Shown: in pieces, positions 1-5,820 of the stretch | How the letters are laid out: each line of letters opens with the position of its first letter | Numbering within the stretch: the first letter of the stretch is position 1 | Assembly: GCA_031547305.1 (NCBI GenBank) | Contig: JAVBSC010000021.1 | Coordinates: 1 to 6,216 of the forward strand | From: JAVBSC01 sp031547305 | GTDB lineage: Bacteria > Desulfobacterota > Desulfovibrionia > Desulfovibrionales > Desulfovibrionaceae | DNA: 6,216 bases | Direction of reading: 5' to 3' | The notes under the pieces: generated by a model | Told to the model about the DNA's origin: nothing | What the model saw: only the letters and a program-made list of their open reading frames with translations | The model's database searches: none | Made by a program: the position numbers and the translations under genes

Positions 1-1
1 C

Positions 2-286
2 TGGGAATACGTAAGCCCTTACGCGCCCTTCGCCGCCCAGGCCCTGGTCTACCGGGCCTACCGCCTGCCCTACGAATGGGCGCCCCAGGCCAAACACGCC
101 CCGGAGACATCCGTCACCCCGCCGGCCAACTCCTTTATCCAGCTGCCCAACGACAAGGGCGAAATGCCGAATATAGGCCTGCAACAAGGCGCGACCAAGG
201 TCCAACTCAAAACCGCTCCCCCGGCCGCTCCGGCCAAAAAAGCGGATGGCAGCGCCGACCAACCAGCCGGCATGCATAACTATTAG
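2..286 (+). CDS. Arylsulfotransferase (ASST)-like protein, C-terminal fragment (5' end outside window)
   Basis: Open in frame 2 from the window edge to a TAG stop at 284-286, giving 94 residues with no start in view. The fragment begins WEYVSPYAPF and continues to VYRAYRLPYEW. This matches the usual C-terminal signature of ASST-like beta-propeller proteins, in which a last blade of the form 'WEYV-P' is followed by 'VYRAYR-PYEW'. Family members are typically periplasmic and move sulfuryl groups between phenolic compounds, but many relatives have no tested activity and the catalytic residues lie upstream of the window. The last 45 or so residues form a tail that is rich in Pro, Ala and Lys near its end (for example PPAAPAKK), look disordered, and lie beyond the propeller signature. 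The overlapping frame-1 reading (76-279) gives Arg/Gly/Pro-rich nonsense and is not the gene. The gene converges on the kinase gene. Family call is good, exact function open. Confidence 0.8.
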   Translation, partial: WEYVSPYAPFAAQALVYRAYRLPYEWAPQAKHAPETSVTPPANSFIQLPNDKGEMPNIGLQQGATKVQLKTAPPAAPAKKADGSADQPAGMHNY

Positions 287-313
287 ATCATTTTAACTTT
301 AAGATTAGACAAT

Positions 314-346
314 ACAAGTTCGCAAACTGTATATGGTTTAACTTGT
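314..346. repeat. Imperfect inverted repeat downstream of the ASST-like gene
   Basis: ACAAGTT (314-320) pairs with AACTTGT (340-346), and AAAC (324-327) pairs with GTTT (336-339). This gives an 11-bp stem with a 3-nt bulge (CGC, 321-323) and an 8-nt loop. It begins 27 nt after the TAG of the plus-strand gene and could protect or end that transcript. It is AT-rich and not followed by a T run, so I do not call it an intrinsic terminator. Confidence 0.4.
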
Positions 347-406
347 AACAACGCGAAATTCTTAAGATAAACGACACGCTTTGCGGGCATCCGCTTCGCG
401 TCTGCC

Positions 407-431
407 GAGCAATTTCAAAGGGAAATTGCTC
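407..431. repeat. Perfect inverted repeat, possibly part of an intergenic palindromic element
   Basis: GAGCAATTTC (407-416) is the exact reverse complement of GAAATTGCTC (422-431), a 10-bp stem with a 5-nt loop. Directly upstream, 384-407 can fold into a second small GC-rich stem: GGCA 386-389 with TGCC 403-406, and inside it CGC 392-394 with GCG 398-400 around TTC. The tandem of a GC-rich and an AT-rich palindrome between convergent genes resembles REP-type intergenic elements. I cannot tell from one copy whether it is repeated in the genome. Confidence 0.5.
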
Positions 432-437
432 TAATTA

Positions 438-473
438 AATTTGGGTTTGGGGCCGCCGCCCCAAACCCAAATT
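438..473 (-). terminator. Strong hairpin at the 3' end of the sensor kinase gene, possible bidirectional terminator
   Basis: A perfect 16-bp stem pairs 438-453 with 458-473 around a 4-nt CGCC loop. The inner part is GC-rich (GGGG/CCCC and GGG/CCC blocks). Its right foot touches the last base of the kinase stop codon (TGA, 475-473 on the minus strand), so folding begins as the ribosome leaves the gene. On the minus strand it is followed by TAATTAG rather than a true U run, and on the plus strand by CATTCATAA. It is therefore an atypical intrinsic terminator. With convergent genes on both sides it could stop or stabilise transcripts from either direction. Confidence 0.65.
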
Positions 474-1912
474 CATTCATAATTCAAACAAAAAGACGCG
501 CACAGGCCGCCGCGGGGATTGTTAGCCAGGGTGATGCGGCTGTTGTGCAGGGCGGCCAGGCCCTGGGCGATGGAGAGCCCCAGGCCGGTGCCGCCGGTCT
601 TTTTGTTGCGCGAGGCTTCCAGGCGGAAGAAGGGCTGAAAAACATCTTCCAGGTGTTCCTGGGCAATGCCCGGTCCGTTGTCCAGAATGCTCAGGCGGAC
701 CTGGCCACCCAGGTCTTCCAGAAGGATTTGCGCGCTCCCGCCGTAGCGCAGGGCGTTGCCGACCAGGTTGTCTATGCAGCGGCGCAGGGCCGTGGGATGG
801 ACCAGGCAGAATTTGTCCAGGCTGCCCAGCAGGGCCACCGGCTTGCCCTCGCCGCGGTAATCGTCAGCCATGCTTTCCAGAAGCGAACCGATGTTCAGAC
901 GCAGGAGCGGCTCGCGGCTTCCGCCGCAGCGCGCCAGGTCTATGGTGTCTTCCATGAATTCCTGCAACTCGTCCAGAGCATCCTGCATGAGCCGGCGGTC
1001 GGAAAGCGCTGGTTCTTTTTCAATTTGCAGACGCAGACGCGTAACCGGGCTGCGCAGATCGTGGGACAGGGAAGCCAGAAGACGCAGGCGCTGGTCCAGG
1101 AATTCCCGGATTCTGGAGTGCATTTCCCTGAATTTAAGCACGGCGTGGCGTACTTCGCTCGGGCCGGATTCCGGCAGAAATGGCAATTCTTTACTGTCCG
1201 GAGTAAGGTGTTCAGCGGCGGCGGCCAGTTGGCGCAACGGCCTGACAATGTAGCGCACCGCCGCCCAGGCCAGCAGGATTTGCAAAAGAAACTGGGCGGC
1301 CAGTGCCAGGATGAACCCGGAGGCGTGAGCGGAAATATTGGGATCGTGGATGAATTCCGCTTCCAGCCAGTCTCCGTCTTTTAGACGCAGGGCGGCCTTG
1401 CCCTTGAAGGTGTTGCCAAAGTCGGGCGCGCGGGGAGCGGACGCAAGCCGAAAGCGCCAGTTGGGGGAAAATTCCTCCACGTTGGCCAGAGCCTGAACTT
1501 CCGGCAAATCGGACGGAGCGTCGGAGTTGTAAACATCCACATTATACCGTCGCAGCACCATAAAGGCGCGCAGGCGATCCTGGAACATCAGGCTGGTTTC
1601 GTCATCGCCCTGGGCAAAATCCGGCGCGGGCAGGATTTTCAGGGTGTGGCTGAAAAAAGTCAGGCTGGGCAGCAGGGCGTCCCGCCGCTCAACATCCAGG
1701 CGGTCCAGCAGAGTATGCGCGTTGATCAGCAGACGGCTGCGGTCGCTCACGCTCGCGCGCCGCAGTTCGCTTTCCCTAATGCCGAGCATCCAAAAAAAAA
1801 CCGCAGCCTGAATGGCCAGAAGCCCGGCGATGAGCGCCAGAAGCAGGCGGCCGGCCATGCTTCGCGGCCAAAAACGCCGCAAGCGCTCAAGCATGCTCCA
1901 GGCGCTCCACAT
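473..1912 (-). CDS. EnvZ/OmpR-type sensor histidine kinase
   Basis: A 479-residue inner-membrane sensor kinase. Residues 20-44 form a first membrane segment after a basic N-terminus. Residues 46-198 form a periplasmic sensor region of about 150 residues that I do not recognise, and 199-222 a second membrane segment. A HAMP linker follows (about 222-275). The dimerisation/phosphoacceptor motif is SHDLRSPVTRLRL with His284. The ATPase domain has the N-box (IDNLVGNALRYG, Asn382 and Asn386), DNGPGI (G1, Asp411), FQPFFR (F-box, 425-430) and GGTGLGLSIA (G2, 440-449). All catalytic motifs are intact. The HDLR-P-TR pattern is closest to EnvZ, but the position four after His is Ser288 where EnvZ has Thr. 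The gene overlaps the regulator gene by 26 nt. A second ATG at 1894-1892 (Met7) would reduce this to the 8-nt ATGCTTGA overlap and is equally plausible. The natural partner is the preceding regulator; the signal is unknown. Confidence 0.95.
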   Translation of the reverse strand: MWSAWSMLERLRRFWPRSMAGRLLLALIAGLLAIQAAVFFWMLGIRESELRRASVSDRSRLLINAHTLLDRLDVERRDALLPSLTFFSHTLKILPAPDFAQGDDETSLMFQDRLRAFMVLRRYNVDVYNSDAPSDLPEVQALANVEEFSPNWRFRLASAPRAPDFGNTFKGKAALRLKDGDWLEAEFIHDPNISAHASGFILALAAQFLLQILLAWAAVRYIVRPLRQLAAAAEHLTPDSKELPFLPESGPSEVRHAVLKFREMHSRIREFLDQRLRLLASLSHDLRSPVTRLRLQIEKEPALSDRRLMQDALDELQEFMEDTIDLARCGGSREPLLRLNIGSLLESMADDYRGEGKPVALLGSLDKFCLVHPTALRRCIDNLVGNALRYGGSAQILLEDLGGQVRLSILDNGPGIAQEHLEDVFQPFFRLEASRNKKTGGTGLGLSIAQGLAALHNSRITLANNPRGGLCASFCLNYE

Positions 1913-2630
1913 CCGCCACCAGCATGTAGCCGTCGCCGCGCACGGTCTTAATCAGGCGCTGCTCGCGGGCCGTGTCGCCAAGACGGGAACGCAGGCGGGA
2001 AACCTGCACGTCCAGGACGCGGTCGTAGGGCTCGGCGTGGCCATGCTGGATCTTGCTCAGCAAAAACTCCCTTTCCAGCAGCACATGCGGATTTTCCAGA
2101 AAAACCCGCAGCAAGCGAAACTCCGCCGCGCTCAGGCTGAAGGCCTTGCCGTCGGCCGTGCGCAGCAGATGGTTTTTGCGCTCCAGGGTCCACTCCGCAA
2201 AGCGCCAGGCCTGACATTCCTCTGGAGACAGCCGGGCGCTTTCCGAGGCTTCGCCGCCGGCTCTGCGCAGCACGGTGCGGATGCGCGCCAGCAACTCGCG
2301 GGCGGAAAACGGCTTGACCATGTAATCGTCCGCGCCAAGTTCCAGGCCGACCACGCGGTCCGTCTCCTCGCCCAAGGCGCTGAGAAAAATCACGGGCAGG
2401 GCGGTGCGCTGGCGGATTTGCCGGCAGATTTCCAGGCCGTTCCCGCCCGGCAGCATGACGTCCAAAAGGACCAGGGCCGGAGAATCTGCGGACCGGGCCT
2501 CCAGAAACTCCGCCCCCTTATGGAAGACGCGGCAGGAATAGCCGTGCTGCTCCAGGTAATCCGCAATCTGGCGGCAGAGCACGGCGTCGTCGTCAACTAT
2601 CCAGATAATCTCCCTTTGCGGCTCCAGCAT
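1887..2630 (-). CDS. OmpR-family response regulator (receiver plus winged helix)
   Basis: A 247-residue cytoplasmic transcription regulator. The receiver domain (about 8-122) carries the acidic pocket Asp13-Asp15 (IVDDD), the phosphoacceptor Asp57 (LLDVMLPGGNGLE), Ser84 at the Thr/Ser switch position (IFLSA) and Lys106 (MVKPF). The segment GADDYMVKPFSARELLARIR is typical of OmpR relatives. After a linker (about 123-143) comes a Trans_Reg_C winged helix (about 144-238), with the recognition-helix region RVLDVQVSRLRSRLGD and the wing IKTVRGDGYML. Length is normal for the family. The start is supported by GAGGA placed about 5 nt before ATG. The gene lies 33 nt after the Stealth gene and overlaps the kinase gene, which argues for one transcript and a cognate pair. 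Targets are not visible. The surface-glycan genes next door and the kinase itself are natural candidates, but that is inference. Confidence 0.96.
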   Translation of the reverse strand: MLEPQREIIWIVDDDAVLCRQIADYLEQHGYSCRVFHKGAEFLEARSADSPALVLLDVMLPGGNGLEICRQIRQRTALPVIFLSALGEETDRVVGLELGADDYMVKPFSARELLARIRTVLRRAGGEASESARLSPEECQAWRFAEWTLERKNHLLRTADGKAFSLSAAEFRLLRVFLENPHVLLEREFLLSKIQHGHAEPYDRVLDVQVSRLRSRLGDTAREQRLIKTVRGDGYMLVADVERLEHA

Positions 2631-2649
2631 GGCTTCCTCGGATTCCCGC

Positions 2650-2670
2650 GCCGGCTCGGCCGGCTATTTT
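2650..2670 (+). other. GC hairpin followed by a T run, terminator-shaped on the plus strand
   Basis: GCCGGC (2650-2655) and GCCGGC (2659-2664) form a 6-bp all-GC stem with a TCG loop, followed on the plus strand by TATTTTT (2665-2671 region). This has the form of an intrinsic terminator, but only for plus-strand transcription, where I see no gene: such a transcript would be antisense to the regulator and kinase. On the minus strand the stem falls between the Stealth stop codon (TAG, 2666-2664) and the regulator ribosome site and lacks a T run, so it should not separate the two genes. It may be coincidental. Confidence 0.35.
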
Positions 2671-3680
2671 TCAAAAGGTGATTTGGCGGGGTACAGGCTG
2701 TCCAGAAAATCCCGCAGAATCTTGCGGCGCTCCAACCCGGCGTGGACATCGTCGTTCAGGCAAAAGGTCAGGGGCCTGAGCAATCTTATGCGGGCGAGCT
2801 TGGCCGCAAAATTCGCATCCCCCAGGCTGGCCCCGGCAAAGACGGGCCGCAGGCGCAGGTGATCCAGCCAGGCGCGGCAACCGCCCAAATTTTTAAGCTC
2901 TCCCCTGCCTGTGGCCAGCATGAACAGGGCGTAGAGCGGGTAGAGGCTGATGTCGTTGCCGGATCTGAACGGCGAGCGCAGGGTGGCGGCAACCTCATCC
3001 GGGGCGAAGTCCAGAAGCGCCGCCAGACCGCTCCTGGTGACGGCCCTGGGATAGTGCTTGAGCTTGTAGGGGAGCAGCCGGCCGGTTCTGGCCAGGATTA
3101 AAGAGTAAGCCTTGCGGGCGGAATTTTTATGCGTGTCCAGCCCCTCGCCGGAATGCCAGATCAAGTCTTCAATCTTGCGTTTGCGCTGCCTGTAGGCCCA
3201 AATCAGGGGGCGGCCGTCGCTGGTGAAAAAATCGCCCGGTTCCACCCGGCGGCCCAGCATGAAGTCGTCGTTAAAATCAAGATAATGCTCCGCCAGACCG
3301 GGGATGCGATGCAGGCAAAACTCCAGAGGACGGTTGCTGAAAACCGGTCTGGCCGCCTGGGACGGCAGGATTTCCCGATGGTCCACCAGACTGGCTTTAT
3401 CCGTGTTCAACCAGTCCGGGCATTGATTATCCGTAACTATATGCACCCGGTTCACCCAGGGCGCAAACCGGGCCAAAGCACGCAGGGAATAGCGCAACTC
3501 GCCGTTGTCGCTGAAGCGGCCTTCCGCCAGCGAGACCGTGGGGATGTCCGCCCGGCCTTCGGCGCGCAGCTTCTCAAGGCAGGTCCGCCGTTTTTCGCGC
3601 CATACGGGGTCCGCGCCGTTCACCCACAGGTAAACAGCGTCAATGGGGAAGGAATAAGAGGAATTTTCCGGGGCCGGCAT
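2664..3680 (-). CDS. Stealth-family sugar-phosphate transferase (capsule/exopolysaccharide type)
   Basis: A 338-residue protein with the conserved regions of the Stealth family in order. CR1 is IDAVYLWVNGADPVW (13-27). CR2 spans about 55-160, with RFSDNGELRYSLRAL, APWVN and VTDNQ, then PVFSNRPLEFCLHRIPGL and the acidic FNDDFMLG (136-143). CR3 spans about 182-240 (DTHKNSARKAY, then KHYPRAVTRS). CR4 is near the C-terminus, with LNDD (308-311) and SLYPAKSPFE. Characterised relatives (the bacterial capsule phosphotransferases and the human GlcNAc-1-phosphotransferase) transfer a sugar-1-phosphate from a nucleotide sugar to a glycan hydroxyl, so that is the expected chemistry; donor and acceptor are unknown. 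No signal peptide or membrane segment is evident, so it should act in the cytoplasm or at the inner membrane. GGAG lies 12 nt before ATG, a rather long spacing. The gene has its own promoter candidate upstream and is followed closely by the regulator gene. Confidence 0.93.
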   Translation of the reverse strand: MPAPENSSYSFPIDAVYLWVNGADPVWREKRRTCLEKLRAEGRADIPTVSLAEGRFSDNGELRYSLRALARFAPWVNRVHIVTDNQCPDWLNTDKASLVDHREILPSQAARPVFSNRPLEFCLHRIPGLAEHYLDFNDDFMLGRRVEPGDFFTSDGRPLIWAYRQRKRKIEDLIWHSGEGLDTHKNSARKAYSLILARTGRLLPYKLKHYPRAVTRSGLAALLDFAPDEVAATLRSPFRSGNDISLYPLYALFMLATGRGELKNLGGCRAWLDHLRLRPVFAGASLGDANFAAKLARIRLLRPLTFCLNDDVHAGLERRKILRDFLDSLYPAKSPFEK

Positions 3681-3717
3681 ACCGCAACGCGTCTCCAGTC
3701 TATGTTATGCCTGAAGC

Positions 3718-3744
3718 ATTATATAAAACCGCGCGCTCCGGCAA
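3718..3744 (-). promoter_or_regulatory. Sigma-70-like promoter candidate for the Stealth-regulator-kinase genes
   Basis: In the 67-nt gap between the membrane-protein stop and the Stealth start, the minus strand reads TTGCCG (3744-3739; four of six -35 consensus bases) and, 15 nt on, a perfect TATAAT (3723-3718). Initiation would fall near 3711, leaving a leader of roughly 30 nt before the ATG at 3680. The 15-nt spacer is shorter than the preferred 17, which may make it weak or activator-dependent. The perfect -10 in a GC-rich region is the strong part of the evidence. Confidence 0.5.
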
Positions 3745-3747
3745 GAT

Positions 3748-5481
3748 TCAAGATGAATCTGAAGTGCTGGAGGAAACCTCATAGACGTAAATGGCGTACG
3801 GGCTTGAGGAGTCCTCGAATTCCCCCACAAACGCCAGGCGCAGGTCCGCGCTGTTGCCTATTTTAGCTTGTGAAAAAACATATTTGCCGCCAAGGTTGGC
3901 AAAAGCGTCCGTATCCATGTGCAGGACTATGGGTTTCAGTATTTTTTCCTTGCCCGGTTCTTCGGTCTCTTTATTAAAAATGTACGCCCGACATCCCAAA
4001 TAATTGAAGTATTCCCTGTCCGCCTGGTCAATCTGCAGTTCCGGATCGATTATTTTTTCAAATTCATGCTTGTAGTTCAGCGGATAATAGCCGTGGTATC
4101 CATCAAGGGTATGAATGGAGTTATACATGAGGACGGATGGATAAAACCCAACAGCCACTGACCATTCACCGGTGTAATGTATTTTCTCTTTTATTTGTGT
4201 GAAGAGTTTTTCAGAAAAATATTCATCACAGGTATACTCTGATTGGATATACTTATTGTACAATATATGCCTGATCATATCATTATATAATGACGGATGT
4301 ATGAGTATAACTAAAGCCTGAGCAGCAGGAATAAAGACAGACAGGCGCAGCGCGCCAATTTTTCGCAGAACGTCAAGCGCCAGATAAAAAACAGAGTACA
4401 GTATAAGTGGAATAAATATATATATCCTATCCAGTTGAACGATTCTGAATAATTCGCTGTAGTCCGCCAAGTATCCAACAACAAAATACATATAGGCAAG
4501 CTTACAGATTATTATAACAAAAAATCCGAGCATTAAAAAATTAGCGCATCTATCGACATGCCTGCCGGATATGTTCGTCATCGCCGTATAAGCCAGCGCC
4601 AGAGGCAGAACGATATATTTATGGGCGGTATCCGCAAAATGGTATTGCCCGTTGACGAGCAGGTCGAACGTCTCGGAGAGTATGTACCGGAGATTGAAAT
4701 ATGAATAGTGCCCTAGTTGGAATTCATTGCGAACGGTCTTTCCATTCCAGAACAAAAAGGCGTAAAACAGCCGGTATTCCGTGGCCACATACCCCAAGCT
4801 CAAAAATAGAAGGCCCAGAAATGGAAAACCGTTGATTTTCCTGTGGCGCGCCAGGCCGTAAAGCCACCAGAGACCCAGAACCAACATGATATACAAGCCA
4901 AAACGGCTGAAGTCCGAAAGCAGCGGATAAAAGAATATGCAGACCAGAACTCCGGCGCGGCCGCGCTCTTTATTATACAGAATGTGGAACAGGTAAAAAA
5001 TAAGCGGGAGCGAGGCAAAAGGAATCGCGTTCTCCGGCTGGCAGGGAAGGACGGCGAAGCATACCGCGACCATACGCGACAGTCCGGTGTTCCCCTGCTC
5101 TTTGGCTATGACGGTTTTGAGAAAAAGAAGCATGCTCGTGTAGCCTATGGCTGTCTTGAGCAGGTAATTCGCAAGGTAAGCGTGGATGAAGCTGTCGGAA
5201 AAATATGCCAGCCCTCCCCAAATCTTCAACTCGGAAGGGAAAAACAGCCGCGACAGCCCGTGCAGAACCGGAATGTCGGCGTCCAGCGAAAAAAGCGCGC
5301 CGTAATTCCGGAGCACGTGCAAAAGGACAAGATTGGTGCCGTCCAGATTGTCGTTAAGCCGCAAAATAGGACTTGAATGGAGAAAAAATGGCACAACGGA
5401 CGCCGCCGCGACCAAAATGCAGACTGTGATACTGCAGCGGGAATACCGCTCGTTGATAAGGGAATGCTCAGGCATGCCCAT
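3748..5481 (-). CDS. Multi-spanning membrane protein, YkoS/DUF6044-like, putative surface-glycan GT-C type enzyme
   Basis: A 577-residue protein with about ten hydrophobic segments (roughly 17-35, 103-122, 134-148, 153-170, 176-190, 193-212, 219-240, 288-303, 314-336, 350-396) followed by a soluble C-terminal domain (about 397-577). After the first membrane segment comes LRLNDNLDGTN (40-50), an acidic loop placed as in GT-C glycosyltransferases. The C-terminal part has DGYHGYYPLNYKHEFEKII (460-478), EYFNYLGCRAYIF and GGKYVFSQ, which I recall from the DUF6044 family including Bacillus subtilis YkoS. Relatives are thought to act with a GT2 enzyme that charges a lipid carrier with a sugar; no such partner is in the window. 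An in-frame TAA at 5493-5491 leaves only Met1 or Met3 as start, and neither has a good ribosome site. The interior is AT-rich (36 G/C in 120 nt at 4201-4320), unlike the neighbours, suggesting acquisition by transfer. The reading frame is real; the family call is moderate. Confidence 0.8.
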   Translation of the reverse strand: MGMPEHSLINERYSRCSITVCILVAAASVVPFFLHSSPILRLNDNLDGTNLVLLHVLRNYGALFSLDADIPVLHGLSRLFFPSELKIWGGLAYFSDSFIHAYLANYLLKTAIGYTSMLLFLKTVIAKEQGNTGLSRMVAVCFAVLPCQPENAIPFASLPLIFYLFHILYNKERGRAGVLVCIFFYPLLSDFSRFGLYIMLVLGLWWLYGLARHRKINGFPFLGLLFLSLGYVATEYRLFYAFLFWNGKTVRNEFQLGHYSYFNLRYILSETFDLLVNGQYHFADTAHKYIVLPLALAYTAMTNISGRHVDRCANFLMLGFFVIIICKLAYMYFVVGYLADYSELFRIVQLDRIYIFIPLILYSVFYLALDVLRKIGALRLSVFIPAAQALVILIHPSLYNDMIRHILYNKYIQSEYTCDEYFSEKLFTQIKEKIHYTGEWSVAVGFYPSVLMYNSIHTLDGYHGYYPLNYKHEFEKIIDPELQIDQADREYFNYLGCRAYIFNKETEEPGKEKILKPIVLHMDTDAFANLGGKYVFSQAKIGNSADLRLAFVGEFEDSSSPYAIYVYEVSSSTSDSS

Positions 5482-5593
5482 GCCCAGTTTTTAACCGAGA
5501 ATTCAAAGCCGCGCGCCCGGAGAGCCCGGTGCAAACCGGCAAACAGCCACTTCATGCCGGGCTGGGGCGAATGCGCCTTCCTAATATAACGCG

Positions 5594-5627
5594 GAATCCC
5601 CCTCAGCGTTTGGCGTAAGGGGGATTC
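5594..5627 (-). terminator. Hairpin terminator of the rRNA operon
   Basis: GAATCCCCCT (5594-5603) pairs perfectly with AGGGGGATTC (5618-5627), a 10-bp stem with a 14-nt loop, 25 nt downstream of the 5S gene in the direction of transcription. The position is that expected for an rrn terminator. After the stem the minus strand reads CGCGTTATATTAG, so there is no clean U tract and termination may be leaky or Rho-assisted. The next gene downstream in the same direction starts 113 nt further on. Confidence 0.7.
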
Positions 5628-5630
5628 ATA

Positions 5631-5645
5631 ACCGCTTGTGGCGGT
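5631..5645 (-). other. Small hairpin just downstream of 5S rRNA
   Basis: ACCGC (5631-5635) pairs with GCGGT (5641-5645) around a 5-nt loop, 7 nt after the 3' end of the 5S gene and 3 nt before the terminator stem. It may form part of the terminator or a processing structure. Its short stem makes chance possible. Confidence 0.35.
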
Positions 5646-5652
5646 AAGATAA

Positions 5653-5768
5653 TGCCGGCGTCGTCCTACTTTCCCACGCATGAGTACGCAGTATCATCGG
5701 CGAAGAGGCGCTTGACTTCCGGGTTCGGAATGGGACCGGGTATACCCGCCTCTCTGTGGACACCGGCA
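5653..5768 (-). rRNA. rrf: 5S ribosomal RNA
   Basis: The 116-nt minus-strand sequence starts TGCCGGTG and ends CGCCGGCA, and these ends pair as the closing helix I of 5S. Internal blocks are diagnostic: CCCATTCCGAACCCGGAAGT (loop A/helix III region), GCCGATGATACTGC, and GTGGGAAAGTAGG near the 3' end. Complete and of normal length. It follows the 23S gene by about 52 nt in the usual 23S-5S order, with no tRNA after it. Ends may be off by a base or two. Confidence 0.97.
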
Positions 5769-5820
5769 AATTTGGTGTCGCATACTGATATTTAATTAAA
5801 TAGGGAGGAAAGGAAGGGGA
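5769..5820 (-). other. 23S-5S internal transcribed spacer
   Basis: This short spacer carries a pyrimidine-rich stretch on the minus strand directly after 23S (TTCCCCTTCCTTTCCTCCC) and a perfect AT palindrome ATTTAATTAAAT (5790-5801). No tRNA or ORF fits. It is a likely site of RNase processing of the rRNA precursor, but no specific cleavage site can be read. Confidence 0.6.

Noticed and set aside
76..279. Plus-strand frame-1 reading with an ATG at 76
   Set aside because: The frame-2 reading of the same stretch gives the ASST-like C-terminal signature and is the true frame.
545..1384. Long plus-strand open frame of 279 codons
   Set aside because: It lies wholly opposite the kinase gene, whose conserved motifs are intact; the product is Gln/Ala/Arg-rich with no domain, as expected for the complement of a GC-rich gene.
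1812..2681. Plus-strand open frame of 289 codons
   Set aside because: Antisense to the kinase start and the whole regulator gene; low-complexity Gln/Ala/Arg composition and no recognisable motif.
3708..3722. Short ATGC-GCAT palindrome just downstream of the -10 box, considered as an operator
   Set aside because: Only a 4-bp match on each side, too short to support a binding site.
3129..3866. Plus-strand open frame of 245 codons crossing the Stealth start and the intergenic gap
   Set aside because: Complement of a well-supported Stealth gene and of the promoter gap; no motif and no ribosome site that I can see.
5482..5593. Possible promoter elements (TTGCAC and TATATT) upstream of the membrane-protein gene
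   Set aside because: No pair of hexamers has an acceptable spacing; TATATT has no -35 at 16-18 nt and TTGCAC has no suitable -10.
5226..5681. Minus-strand open frame of 151 codons, including an internal start giving MKWLFAGLHRALRARG
   Set aside because: It begins inside the 5S gene, runs through the terminator stem and overlaps the membrane-protein gene in another frame. The MKWLFAG start looks protein-like but has no ribosome site, and the frame continues as Arg/Ser/Trp-rich nonsense. A decayed gene start cannot be fully excluded.
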